DNA of 64,000 nt from contig JARFJB010000821.1 in the NCBI GenBank assembly GCA_036346205.1, positions 3,621,722 to 3,685,721 on the forward strand. Reading direction: 5' to 3'. This DNA comes from Vesta saturnalis (taxonomy: Eukaryota > Arthropoda > Insecta > Coleoptera > Lampyridae). The position numbers and the translations under genes were made by a program. A model generated the notes under the pieces. The model did not search any database, was not told where the DNA came from, and worked only from the letters and a program-made list of their open reading frames with translations. Positions 21,149 to 32,984 of the stretch are shown here, piece by piece (position 1 is the stretch's first letter; each line of letters begins with the position of its first letter).

Positions 21149-22561
21149 TGTGACATAAAAAATGGCGTTGGAATGTTTGGACCAAACTTGGCAAAAATGT
21201 TTAATTAGTGAAATGTAGTAATTGATTAAAATTTCAAAGATAAAAAGAAAAAGATAAAGGCATTTTTTTTATTAATAATGTGTTGGACCACCCCTATTAG
21301 TTTCACACTCCCGCACTCTTCTTGGCACGGATTCCAACAGGTGGTCGATTTCTTACTGAGGTATTGTATCCCAGGCAATGTGTAATTCATGCCAGAGAGC
21401 ATGTCTGGAGGATTGGCTAATTGTTTGAGTCTTCTACCCATCATGTCCCACACATGTTCGATGGACGAAAGGTCGGGAGATCTGGGTGACCACGGCAAGA
21501 TATTGGCGTTAACCTCTTCGAAACGCTCCATAGAATGCCTTGCAATGTGGGGATGGGTATTATCCTGTCGGAAAGTCGGGTCCTCCAGCTCCTGGAGGAA
21601 TGGAAATATATGGGGTTTTACCACTCAATCAACATATCGCTGGGCATTCATATTGCCTCGGATGAATACTAAGTGAGACCTGCTTCCATAAACAATAGCA
21701 CCCCATAACATAACCCCCACCGTGTTGTGCACGTGCCGCTGAACAAAAACTGCACATTGCGACGTTCTCCTCGTCTATGTCTGACCCTCATGCGACCATC
21801 GTTCATTCCGAAGCAGAATCGAGATTCGTCACTGAAAACCACCATATGCCATTCCACGTCCCAATCTAGTCGCAAGGTACACCACTCCAAACATTGCTGT
21901 CGATGACGAGCCGTCAGCGGAAGCACAAGATGTGGTCGATAAGACTGCAAGCTCTAATTTGACGGTAAACTGTACGAAGGGCTACAGAACGTCCTTTGTT
22001 TCCAAACCATTGATCGGCTATCGATCTTGTACTCGCGAATCGATCTCTTAATACCATTAATCATAGATGGCGGCCCTGGACCACATTTGTCTGTCTTGGC
22101 CGTCCACTTCCTCTTCTACGACGTTCTCGACCTTCTCTAGACCGCGCTTGATAACACCGTACTACAGAGGATTGATTACGGTTAAGACGATTAGCAATTT
22201 CTCTGAATGAAAAACCACCTTCACGTAAGCCAATAATGCGACCTCTGTCCAATTCACTCAGTTGTCGATAATTTCCACGTTGCCGTACTCTAGGCATATT
22301 CGCTACCTTAAAATGCAAAGAAGAACACAAAAGCAAAAGAATTGCAACCAAAAACAATACCGAAATCGACTTAATCTCTCAAGAATTACACCCGATAATT
22401 TCGATTGTTACAATAAGTTGAACGTCAACTAGTCCATGGCTACTGGATCATTTTGAATTAAATTTTAATCAATTACTACATTTGACTAGTTAAACATTTC
22501 TCCCAAGTTTGGTCCAAAAATTTCAACACCATCTTGGTGTTGCATTTTTTATGTCACAGAG
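21146..22561 (-). mobile_element. Tc1-like DNA transposon (DD34E)
   Basis: The element begins TTCTGTGACATAAAAAATG and ends with the matching inverted repeat, about 95 bp long with several mismatches. It is bracketed by TA at 21144-21145 and 22562-22563. At 1416 bp, its size fits a Tc1 element. Both target flanks are (TA)n tract. Confidence 0.85.
21226..22357 (-). pseudogene. Tc1-like transposase
   Basis: The minus strand shows a helix-turn-helix paired-type N-terminus (LSELDRGRIIGLREGG, FSFREIANRLNRN) and a GRPR box. These are followed by VFSDESRF (first catalytic Asp), FRQDNTHPH (second Asp) and SPDLSSIEHVWD (Glu). Exactly 34 residues lie between the second Asp and the Glu, the Tc1 DD34E spacing. 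The protein would cut and paste the element at TA. Frameshifts between the three open blocks, near 21960-22060 and 21625-21670, make it a pseudogene. Confidence 0.85.

Positions 22562-22649
<88 letters not shown>
22562..22649. repeat. (TA)n tract, middle part
   Basis: The TA tract between the Tc1-like and the mariner-like element, slightly degraded at its left end (GTATATATACATATA). Confidence 0.95.
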
Positions 22650-22652
<3 letters not shown>

Positions 22653-24632
22653 GGTGTCTGTATTACACCGACAACGCTTAACTGTAGATTCAGGGGATAA
22701 AATAAAGACATAAAGACGATTTAGCGAAAAAAATTTTAGTAAAAAGTTTTTCCTTTGCAAAGAATGTATACGAGCACGCATTTTTTTTTAAACCAAAATC
22801 GACGGTGTTTTTCCTCATGTGATATCTAATGTTTTGCCTAATCTCTCAGTTTAATTGTTTTGTTACTACAAGAACACATACGGAACGTTTCACGTTTAAA
22901 TTTCGTTTTCCTTGTTTTTTGTTTCGAATACTCTAGTTACTATTCGTAAAAATGCAACATTGTTTTAACGAACTCATCGATATGCATTTAAGTGTAGAAT
23001 GAATTGTCGAGCAGCAGCACGAATGTTCGGAGAAAGATTTCCAAACAGACGCATTCCCCATCATTCCACCTTTGCTGCAGTAGAAAGACGGGAATTTGGG
23101 ACATTGAAAAAATGCACTGCAGATGCAGGTCGCCCTCGGCAAGTTCACGTTGAAACGGAAGAAGCAATCCTAAACGCTGTTGAAGAAAATCCAAGAGAAA
23201 GCTTGAGAAGACTGGCAAGACTGTTTGACACACCAGCAAAGGATACTGTTCACCAAACATTGAAACAACAACTTCTGCGGCCTTACCATCTTCAACGTGT
23301 CCAAGAATTGCAAGATGGGGATCCTGCGTTACGCGTAGAATTTTATTTACAGATGAATTGTGCTTTACACGAAATTGAATTTTCAACTTTCATAATCTTC
23401 ACGAATGGAGTGATGAAAATCCTAGAATAATTCAACCAAATTCCTTTCAACGCCAGTTTACTATTAATGTATGGGCTGGAATCGTTGGCAATTTTTTAGT
23501 AGGCCCCACAAAGATTAAATGGTCAGTCTTATTTAGAATGTATCCGAGACGAAGTGCCAGCATTACTTGAGAATGTACCGTTAGAATTACGTCGAAATCT
23601 AATTTTTATGCTTGATGGAGCATCGCCACATTTTCCCTCCCTGTGCGAGAATATTTAAATGCTACATATCGTGATAGGTGGATCGGTAGAGGAGCTGATA
23701 CACCCATAAAGTGGCCACCTAGGTCTCCTGACCTTACCCCAATGGACTTTTATATATGGGGAGTCTTAAAAGAAAAAGTTTACGTTAATCCTGTTCGAGA
23801 CCGCGACAATTTATGGCAAAGAATAGTAAGTAGCTGCTTCAGAAGAAATTCGGCAAAATCCTGCGAACAGTACGTTCGCACAAGTTTGTTACGACGGGCT
23901 CAAGCTTGTATGTAAACATTTCGAACATTTGTTGAAATAAAGATTTATTTTTCTACTATTATCTACGACAGTTGTTATTTTTCTTCTTAATTACATACTT
24001 TAAGTCACTTATGTACTACGTACCGTAAGTTTTGTCGGCTGTACTAATAAAATAAAAGTTAAAACCTTTATGTATTAACTACTACAGTGGTTTTTAGCCT
24101 TTTTGCAATTGTACTTAAGATTTTTAGGACAAACTTACCAAAATTTAACAATTTTTTTAATTAAAAATGGGAATTCTGCCGAAATAACGAAACATTGGTC
24201 TAATAGCCATTCCGATTTAACGATTTGCAGGGTTTCACAAAACTATTTTTTTTTTCTCAAAAATGGCTAACTTTAGCGAAAATTTGCAAGGGGGCTTTTC
24301 TCTTGAAAAACTTTCAATTGTTGCGATTGTGTCGATGGGAAAAGTTTTGAGTGATACTATGGCGTCTAAGTCGTAAAAATCTAGGAGGCCATAACCTAAA
24401 GTCGGCCATATTTTGCTAAAAGGAGTAGCTTAACTGAGTAAGAAACTGTACCAAATTTCATTAAGTTTGATTACGTCGTTGCAAAATGGTTAGCAAAAAA
24501 ACATTATTGTATGGTAACTTTGATCGCTTGTATCTCTAAAAGTAAAAACTTTTTACTAAGCTTTTTTCGCTAAGTCGTCGATATTTTATCCCTGAATCTA
24601 CAGTTTAAGCGTTGTCGGTGTAATACACAGAC

Positions 24633-24638
<6 letters not shown>
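22650..24638 (+). mobile_element. DD41D mariner-like DNA transposon
   Basis: The ends CAGGGTGTCTG... and its inverted partner match over about 105 bp (ACACCGACAACGCTTAA block). TA pairs at 22648-22649 and 24639-24640 are the target duplication. At 1989 bp it lies entirely within (TA)n. The transposase is related to those at 48.2, 56.0 and 61.3 kb. Confidence 0.85.
22999..23915 (+). pseudogene. DD41D mariner-like transposase
   Basis: The N-terminal part (MNCRAAARMFGERFPNRRIP, then GRPRQV and ESLRRLARLF) carries the two DNA-binding helical regions of DUF4817-type transposases. A shifted frame gives LFTDELCF (first Asp) and VWAGIVGN. LDGASPHF is the second Asp. The last block has WIGRG, WPPRSPDLTPMDFYIWG with the third Asp. 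Alignment with the 48-kb copy implies 41 residues between the last two acids. Several frameshifts inactivate it. Confidence 0.8.

Positions 24639-24698
<60 letters not shown>
24639..24698. repeat. (TA)n tract, last part
   Basis: Alternating TA following the mariner-like element, ending at GTACATGTATG. Confidence 0.95.
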
Positions 24699-24702
<4 letters not shown>

Positions 24703-24745
24703 ATGTATGCATTGTAAGGAAATAAATATTATTATTATTAATTAT

Positions 24746-25313
24746 CATGTCGGAGGAGATGCAAAATTATCAGCTCCTTTTTGGTTGATTTTATGAGGAC
24801 AAAATAATAATTATGTATATTTTCTCAAATTTTGGATATAAATCTGCCACAACCAAGGCAGTGTCAAATCCATAAAATTACAGAAAGGATTTTACATATA
24901 TACAGAAAGATAAACAGATATTGTGCATTAAATATAATGCGAGTGGTTACTTACTACACATATAAATATTTAACAAACATTATGGTTGCTTGTAGATGCT
25001 AAAGAATTTTGCAAAGGTATACAGATTGACGGCTGGTAGAAGCGTTTTTGCTTTTTTCTTAAAAATAGAAATACTTGGTGAATGCTGTACTATTTAATGT
25101 ATTAAACGTTCTACACCCTGTATAGAAAAAGGTTTTTGGGAAAAAGTATCAAATATCAAGGGTTGCTTGTCCAATATTATATTTATCTTCCACTTACTCC
25201 CAAAAGCGTATTACTTTAATTATGTACAATAATGGTGAAGGTTTATATTTTCATGATAAAAAGCTAATTGCTTATCCATGAGCGAAACGATCCCGTAACG
25301 TTTGTAGTGCTTA
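24746..25313. other. Non-coding stretch, nothing recognised
   Basis: AT-rich DNA without protein-like frames. A lone ACACCCTGTATAG near 25116 resembles an orphan mariner-type end. Confidence 0.4.
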
Positions 25314-25739
25314 TAGGGTAGACCAGGGGAATACCGCCATCCGGAGCAATGGTGCCAACCGCGATTGCTTGAAAGATGAAAGTAGTACAACTTCTTAACT
25401 GGGCCTGAACTCTAGCGGAAAATGCTACAAACAGTAACTCGAGTAATGGTGGCTGTGCTGTATGTCATTTCTTTTTTACTAATGCAATACTTTGTTTTCA
25501 ACTAGTTTCATCATATTTTCGTGCTTCAAATCTTCAATGTAACATAACATATTTTAGTTATTTATATACTTAAACTACATGCTTTAGCCTACATTTGAAT
25601 GTATAGTGTTGATCTCTCGTTTGTTTTGTGGCCTCTAAATCTGCACTTTTGTCATTATGCAAAGAAACTGCGCAAACGTCTCATAAGCTTTGAGAATTCT
25701 TCGGAAGATGCGAAATCGATATCAACAATCTGTGTGATG

Positions 25740-25920
25740 CCAACGAAGGTGACGACCTGTTTGATTTCAGATCAAAAGACATTGAAATGTGTGTAATTTG
25801 TGGGGAATATGGAACAAACAAACTATGGTATAGATGCACATCGTGTGGAAAATGGGTGCATTCTGAATGCAGCGGAGCGGAATCACATGAAAGTTGTATT
25901 CGTGATCTTTGTACATTGTA
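25740..25920 (+). pseudogene. PHD-like zinc finger from a pogo-type transposase
   Basis: The frame reads CVICGEYGTNKLWYRCTSC then WVHSEC, that is C-x2-C-x11-C-x2-C-x4-H-x2-C, the same spacing as the finger at 29.65 kb. The final Cys pair is altered (C-x4-C). A stop follows. No transposase catalytic core is present. Confidence 0.65.
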
Positions 25921-26073
25921 GCTGACTTAATTACTTAAAAACTGCAATATTCATTGTTATTAAGATGTTAAAATAAAATGGGTCAATATTCATTCGTTAC
26001 TTTTGATATTTCCCTGTTGCTTCATAATTATGCAGCACATGATCAAATGGACTGGCGTCATTACCCCGAGTTG

Positions 26074-26112
26074 GTGGCGGGATTACCCTGGTACCCTGGG
26101 TAATCCCGCCAC
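26074..26112. repeat. Perfect 15-bp palindromic arms inside the pogo derivative
   Basis: GTGGCGGGATTACCC and its exact reverse complement are separated by 9 bases. Related ACCCC/GGGTA motifs occur at the element termini, so this may be a subterminal transposase-binding site. Confidence 0.85.
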
Positions 26113-26300
26113 AGTACAGAGGTTTAAAAATTGAATCTTCATGCTCGTTTCCTTTACAATTACAGTAACGATAAAAATTATAAGGATATTTAAGATTGTT
26201 TGCAATATTCAATATATTTACTAAGAATGTAAAAACTTTTTTCATAGTGAAAAAAATTAAATATTCTTAAGGTGACGACATTCCCCTGTTTACCCCACTA

Positions 26301-27409
26301 ACCCCCCCTCCCCTCGTTGTCTTTTTTTAATTCTTGTGATACTTTACCTTAATAAAACGAAGTTCTCTGATTTTCTAAGTAATTAATGTATCTGAGAAAT
26401 TATAGAAGAGGGACAGACCGTGGCTTCCTTTTAGCCAGTAAAAATATAGATTTCAAGGTGACAATATGTAGTCCCATAACGTGACGACTTAAGTGGACAG
26501 CATATTTATCGTTATTGAAATTGTTTGAGTTGTACGGAGTGCCCATTTTGGCTTTGTACCAGTCTGTATAGATATTGTCAACAAAGCGGTGACCAACGCA
26601 TAAGCTAGGCACTCGAGTGCCTAGCTGTGTAGACTATTATTGTAATAATTTAGTGTATTGCCGTAAGCAGTGATGAAAGTATTGTGTACAGTAAGGCGAG
26701 ATTACGTTTATTGTTTTAAAAAGATCTAACTTAAAACTAAAAAGTATCATTATGTGTATGTCAGAATATTCACAACCTAATTAGTGACTAAAGGTTGATT
26801 GCTCTTAAAAGTACATTTCGTTAGTAACTCTAGCTGTGAGTTAGTTAAGTATTTCGTGCTGAAAGTTGGTGAAACGATGATTATATTTTAATTTTTTTTG
26901 TATATTACAGTGACCAAGTAATAGTACCATTTAATAAACATAAAATGACACGTGTGTGTTAATGAAAGGGAAGGAGGGTGCTTGATGAAGTCAGCGTTAT
27001 TTGGATCATTATCAAATTTTGTCAATTACAGAAAATTTACGTAATATTCCATTAAACGTTTTTTGTTTAATTTGATTTAGTCAGCAATCCCGTTATAAAA
27101 TGGAATAACAATGTTTCTTCTATTTGTGGTTAGTTGCAGCATGTGAGAAATTTACCTAATTTAATTTTATAGTAACTTGTGTTATTATAAGTATGATTTT
27201 GAGCTCAGATTTTTGCTTTGCTTGTATTTGTGCTAAATGGGACGCTCTAACCTATCGTATTTAAATGTTGCGAAAGTCGACGTAACAGGATTGTTGCCAA
27301 AGCTGTATTTACGTTCGACAGATTCTTCTTGAAGAATGTCAAATCGGCATTTTGTGTTTTTACCTAGCACCTATTATGCTATCAATCGGCACCTATTAGT
27401 CAGCAAATG
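26301..27409. other. Non-coding stretch, nothing recognised
   Basis: AT-rich, no convincing reading frame and no terminal repeats noted. Confidence 0.4.
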
Positions 27410-27411
27410 TA

Positions 27412-30085
27412 GGGGAGAGTTGGGGAACCGTGCGCAGGACGTAACTGTGCGCATAGCTATATCTAGCAATTGAGCGGTATTTAGAAACAGCCCTTCCACG
27501 AAACCTTGAGCAGCGTCACTTATGATTCGATCACACCACAAGCGCCAGCTCTATAGTGTCAGTTGCTCTCAGAAAGTGATTGTGTGTGTTTATGTACAAG
27601 TTGTTGTAATTTTCCACGTGAATAAAATAAGACGGTAAGTTTCTAATTGTTAACCAATTATTTTGAAATAAATATATTTTTAAAGGATATGATCACCTAC
27701 ATTTATCCTTGTTTAATATAACCTAAATAGTTTTTGTAATGTGAGGTGATTTGGTTTGAAATGCACGGTAATGATGCGCAAAAATTCGCACCATTACCCT
27801 TCATTCAATTCAATGGTAAGTAATACAAATCTGTTTTTTCATTTCAGATGCCACGTAAATATATAAGAAAAACAGATATTAATGCCTATAGTACGCAAAC
27901 GTTGGAGGAAGCACTAAATGCTATCAGAAACGATGGCAAGAAAATTAGGGCAGTCGGTAGAGCATACGGCATTCCCGAATCAACCCTACGAAAGAAACTT
28001 CAACGTGATGAACCGAAAACGCTTTGCCTGGGGCGTAAGGCAATCTTTTCGCAAGAAGTAGAACGCCATTTAGAAGAGTATGTATTGACTCTGGCAAAAT
28101 TGTATTATGGCATTACGCCCAAACAACTGCGGCATTTAGCTTTTAAATATGCAGAAGCAAATGGCATAGAGCATGCATTTAATAGAGAATCCCAGTTAGC
28201 TGGTAAAGCTTGGCTTTACGGATTTCTTAGACGACATCCTCAAATAAGTCTGAGGCAACCTGAAGGCACCAGTCTAAATAGAATTGCTGCGTTTAATTTA
28301 GAAGAGACTAAACTATTTTACCGAAACCTAGAAAGTGTGTTCCAAAAATGTACACTTGAGGGACATAGAATATCTAATATGGATGAGACGGGCATAACTA
28401 CCTTCCAGAAGAAATGTTCGAAAGTTTACTGTAAGAAGGGAGTAAACCAAATAGGGACTGCTACATAGGGTGAACGAGGTAAGATGATTCCAGGCGTATT
28501 CTGCATGAGTGCTGCGGGGAATTACTCTCCTCCCATGTTAATATATCCGAGGATAAGGATGGCTCTTGCTTTTCAGAAAAATGGCCCAGTTGGTACCAAT
28601 TACCAATGTTCAAAAAACGGTTGGATTAACGCAGATCTATATCTTAATTGGTTACACCACTTTGTAAAATATGCGAAGCCCACCGCTGAAGACCCAGTGT
28701 TGCTTATTTTAGACAATCACTCAAGTCATATCGCAATAGAATCATACAATTTTTGCAAAACAAATTATATTCATGTTGTGTCGCTCCCACCTCATCCTTC
28801 ACATCGATTGCAGCCCCTGGATCTAACGTTTTTTGGGCTTTTAAAGAACGCACTCTACAGGGAGTATGATATGTATTTAACGACCACTGGCCATAAAAAG
28901 ATTACAGCGTACGATATTGCAGAGCTTTTGAACAAAGCTTTTATGAAAGTGGCAACCATGGAAAAGGCAGCATCCGGTTTTCGTTCTGCTGGAATATTTC
29001 CATTCAATCCAACTAAGTTCAATGAAGATGATTTCGCTGCTGCTCATAAATTAGGTTTATTTTCTGTGGAGGCTTCTTTCGAACCTAACACTAATTCAGC
29101 ATTACCTCGAGCCCAATCAGAGATCATTCCTGATCCAGCAACACGTAAACCTCAGACAGAGAGTCACATTGATCAAGAAGCTCACATGGACCAAGAAAAC
29201 CAACCGTCTGTATTAAATGTTGGCCGAGAACCTTTGCCGTGTTCGTCCAAATCTTACAATTCATTTTTTGAATTTGCTCCAATTTCCAAAAACAAACCTA
29301 AATCAGTAAAAAAGATTTCACGTTCGAAGCAACACTCAAAAATTCTTACCAGTACCCCTATGAAAGATATATTGGAAGAAGCGCAAGAAAAAAGGAAGAA
29401 CACTAAAGTAAAAAAAGATATTCAATCAAAAGGTGGCAAAGGCACTAAAAGCAACGCTGCAAAGAGGCGAATAGTTGAATCCGAAGAAATACAAAAAAGA
29501 GGAAAGAAAAAAAAAGCAGGAGTCAGAGTCTTCTTCCGATGACATTGAAGAAAATAATCTTTGCGACGATGACTCCCTGGACAACATAGACGAAATAGAT
29601 TATTTTATTCTAATACCAAAACAACCTGAGGGTGAAAATGACCCATGTGGCATATGCGGGGAACCCGGAAAAAACGAGTTATGGTACAAATGTGTCATGT
29701 GTGGCTTATGGAATCACGCCGACTGCACTGGGGTGGATAGTCCAAAAAATTACATCTGTGACTTCTGCAAAAACTAAAATACCTACCTATTGCTTACCTA
29801 CCAAATGAAAGCTTTTTATTAAATATTTTGTGTTTTAATGTTCTGCGCATAATTCCCTACCTAAGACGCACCATTACCCTATGGGGTGGGGGAATTGTGC
29901 ACAAATGCACTTCAGTACTTTTATTTTTTTTGTGATTTAAGTTAAAAGTTACTAAATTGTGGCTATGCTCATTGATAGTTATTAAACTAGGGCTTCTATT
30001 GCTATATTTAGATTTTATGCACTGTTAATACAGTTGCTACTAGATCAATGCTCGCTTAGGTGCGCACTATTCCCCAACCCTCCCG
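27412..30085 (+). mobile_element. Nearly intact pogo-like transposon with PHD-type finger
   Basis: The ends GGGGAGAGTTGGGGAAC and its inverted partner near 30058-30085 match over about 28 bp (GTTGGGGAA...GTGCGCA). TA at 27410-27411 and 30086-30087 is the target duplication. TGCGCA-type motifs recur near 27776, 29847 and 29870 as subterminal repeats. The transposase fills most of the 2.67 kb. Confidence 0.9.
27848..29777 (+). pseudogene. Pogo-like transposase (HTH, DDE, PHD-like finger)
   Basis: The order is an N-terminal Psq-type helix-turn-helix (TLEEALNAIRNDGK, AVGRAYGIPESTLRKKL), a CENP-B-like second DNA-binding region (LAGKAWLYGFLRRHP), then the DDE_1 core: NMDETGI, LLILDNHSSH, SHRLQPLDLTFFG. 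Thirty-five residues separate the last two Asp. A lysine-rich linker leads to a C4HC3 finger at 29646-29774. Two lesions only: a TAG at 28466-28468 where related proteins have an AERG-type motif, and a 9-A run at 29507-29515 that shifts the frame before the finger. The start is an ATG just after an apparent splice acceptor (TTTCAG). Likely nuclear. Confidence 0.88.
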
Positions 30086-30087
30086 TA

Positions 30088-31839
30088 CCTGCTTCGTGTA
30101 TTATGCGTTGTTTTTTTATGTTTATTATTTTTTAATGTTTATTTTATTTAATATAGAATCTTTAATTCAAGATGTGTGGCTTATTCCTGAACCCCTCAAA
30201 CACGTGTATTGCTTTTCAGATAGCTTTGCCAGTAAACTGCATCAGTTTTGCAATTAGGCAAATATTTTAAGTGATCATTAACGCATAGCTGAAAGTATGG
30301 ATTAATAATCAATTGAAGTATAGGGCACGGTCAATCAATTGTCTTTGAGTATTAATGTATTACTAAGTATTACTAACCTCAAATTTTGTGAATACATATT
30401 TTGAAATCAGTAAACTATAAATTTCCATATTGTAAGATTGAGATTACAATTTACAGGAAGTTATAATACGAATTTATGGCCAATCTTCAGAATTAGTTTA
30501 CATTCATGCTTTATGTAAAGAGTTTAGATCAGACACATCACGTGCTCCGTTATAAATTTCAAGCAGGTGGCGTTATAGTAACATTATAGCTACCAATTTT
30601 GCCCTTTTGTTAGTAAGAAATACGGCCTATCACATGAGCCAGTTTTGAAACATGTACTTTATCTGTGCGGAATAATGTGCTACTATAACATCTTAACCAA
30701 GTTTCTCATTTAGTTAGCCATTCAAAGCACCCAAAGAAATAAAAAAAATGATAGGACGGACGATAGAATAAGCACCACAAACGTTAAGAGTTTAACTGAT
30801 CCTAGACAACATTGTCCTCTATTAGTAAACAACCCTTACCGTTCTTAATACTTAATGTACTATAATGCTTATAAATGAAAAACAGTTACTGCACAGTCAC
30901 TCCCTTTAACGAATTTCGTGAGCGGTCTTTTGATGGTTTAAACTAAGGTATCAAACACTCGGGGTTAAACTGCTGACATTTTCCATCTCAGGTTACGTTA
31001 ATCTTCAGCCACTTCTTTTTTTTTTGTTTAATTTGATATTTTTTATTGAGTGTTTTTATGAGTTCGCTACCCTACCTGTTGAATCCACGTTCTTTTTATA
31101 CTTTATTTGCTATTTGTAGTCTACTCTTGCAAGTAAAGTGTACAGGAGTAAAAGTTTGACATTCCTAAAACGGTAGAATTTTGGTGGAATCTAGTTTCAG
31201 CAAGAGAATCCAGAGTTCTGCATATATCTCCGAGCCAAGGTGTTCGTTATTTCAGAAATATGGACGAAGCAATGCAATTTGCCCACGCTCAATGTAATCC
31301 ACCAGCTGCCACATTGAAAACGTGATATTCGGGCAGTGCGCCAACCTGTCCGAATTATCAAAACTTGAAGTGCGTTGTATTTAACGCTTTCTTGGAATGT
31401 CACTGGTACTGTTTCTGAATATATTGTACAGATCTCTCAACTCTATTGATTACTCCATATTGCTATAAGTACATCGGTTCGATTTTGCTGTTACATTCGA
31501 TATATAAGATCTTAAAATAATGGAACTCTGTATTTTTAATTTTTCTTCTAGATTTCTTATAATATTTAGTATAAATAAATTGCTTCTCACAAAATAACTT
31601 CAGTGGTTCATTAGCAAACTATTGACCATCATAGATTTGTACCCCACATTTGACGTCACTGGTTTGCTTTCACTATCTTGAAGACCGTTACTGATATTTC
31701 TACATGAATAATACATTGTATTGCGGGAAACTTGAAAATCGCAACATTGTTTAGTCAGCAGTGAACAAAACTGACTTTACGTTGTGTTAATTTATGCTCT
31801 GTATTCGTTTAAGCCGTATTGAGGGTGGCATTTTTAGGG
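30088..31839. other. Non-coding stretch, nothing recognised
   Basis: Short frames only, none with family motifs. Confidence 0.4.
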
Positions 31840-32051
31840 TCAAAGGAATAGAAGCGACTTCCTTGATCTGCGCATGCACTTAAAAAGTTTTGGTCTTAAT
31901 GGTAGTGTTTTTTCAATTTTTTTTCTGTTAGGTTACAGTAGTTTTGTTTATCTAATATAATTTAGATAAACAAAAACTACTGTAAGCAGAGGTTAAGCAT
32001 GCGCAGATCAAGGAACAGGTTCGTCTCCTTAGCCGGTCCTCAAAGGAATAG
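31840..32051. mobile_element. 188-bp palindromic insert with 12-bp flanking repeats
   Basis: TCAAAGGAATAG occurs at 31840-31851 and 32040-32051. Inside, 31859-31877 is the exact reverse complement of 31997-32015, and a second inner pair (ACAGTAGTTTTGTTTATCTA and its complement, with one extra A) meets in the middle. The structure is a small non-autonomous fold-back element. The 12-bp duplication would be unusually long for most DNA transposons. Confidence 0.65.
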
Positions 32052-32402
32052 GTGCAATGTGTAGCCTGCTACAACTTTCCTGTCGTCTAGATTCTAGAGA
32101 AATTAGTTTATTTTTTGTAGGAGATAGAAGTCGAGTTAGACAGCTTCATTATCGGTAATACTACCTTAGTTTGTACTCACTAGTGATCATGGAATACTTG
32201 ACAACACTTGATCTTGTGTTGCAGCCTGATTAATTTTAGGTCTTCTCATTTTCTATAATAGACCATACAGTGTAAAGTGTTGACATGCCAACTCTGTCTG
32301 CATAGTTTGTTGTAATAAGACTCAGACTTATTATGTTACACCGTCAGTGGAACGAAATATTCCACTTTTTCAATTCAACAATCTCATTACCTTCCAATTT
32401 AC

Positions 32403-32535
32403 TTAAACTACATATACATATGTAGGTATAGCAGGTTATGTAATCGACTATTTTTTCACTATCGCTAAATCGACTTATTAGCTTATTTTACAACTTTTGA
32501 ACAAGTTTCGTCAAGATCGGTCATCATGTCTGGAT
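32403..32535. repeat. Dispersed repeat next to a GT array, copy A
   Basis: Shares sequence with 42610-42744 in the same order: CATATGTAGGTAT, then CTATCGCTAAAT, then AAGTTTCGTCAA, then CAT(C/G)ATGTC running directly into a GT array. The GT array is therefore part of a repeated element. Confidence 0.75.
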
Positions 32536-32537
32536 GG

Positions 32538-32591
<54 letters not shown>

Positions 32592-32802
32592 GTGTGTGCG
32601 TGTGCGTGTCCGTGTGCGTGTGCGTGTGCGTGTGCGTGTGCGTGCTTGCGCTTGCGCGTGTACGTGTGCGTGTGCGTGTGCTTGCGCTTGCGCTTGTGCG
32701 TGTGCGTGTGTGTGTGGGTGAGCGTGTGCTTGTGGGTGTGCGTGCGCCTGCGCGTGTGCGTGTGAGTATACGTGTGCGTGCGTGTGTGCGTGGGTGCATA
32801 CT

Positions 32803-32846
<44 letters not shown>

Positions 32847-32850
32847 TATG
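32536..32850. repeat. GT-rich microsatellite array
   Basis: (TG)n with interspersed CG steps, about 315 bp. Long open frames within it encode only Val-Cys or His-Thr repeats and are artefacts. Confidence 0.97.
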
Positions 32851-32984
32851 TTTGTAGTATAACTCCAGAACGAAAGCACCTACGTACTTAAAATGGTTAA
32901 ACTGTATTATTGATATCTTATAGAAGCGAACGGCTTTTGGAACTTTTTAAGTTAGCATGTGTTTATGTCTGTTAATACCTACAG

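Larger units (their letters stand above)
19935..24745 (+). mobile_element. Decayed non-LTR element with nested DNA transposons
   Basis: RT sequence from 19935 to 21107 runs into a (TA)n tract. That tract is interrupted by two DNA transposons and resumes until 24698. It is followed by a short unique stretch and an (ATT)n-rich end near 24725-24745 that looks like a retroelement 3' tail. No target duplication was found, so the outer ends are approximate. Confidence 0.55.
25316..26298 (+). mobile_element. Internally deleted pogo-like transposon keeping a zinc finger
   Basis: The left end GGGTAGACCAGGGGAA and the inverted right end, near 26279-26298, match with small indels, and TA flanks both sides (25314-25315, 26299-26300). 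The only coding trace is a zinc finger homologous to the C-terminus of the 27.4-kb element. It is a non-autonomous derivative of a related family. Confidence 0.7.

Noticed and set aside
31197..31403. 68-codon minus-strand frame
   Set aside because: No motif, no neighbouring exon signals.
32497..32879. Cys/Val- and His/Thr-rich frames
   Set aside because: Artefacts of the GT microsatellite.
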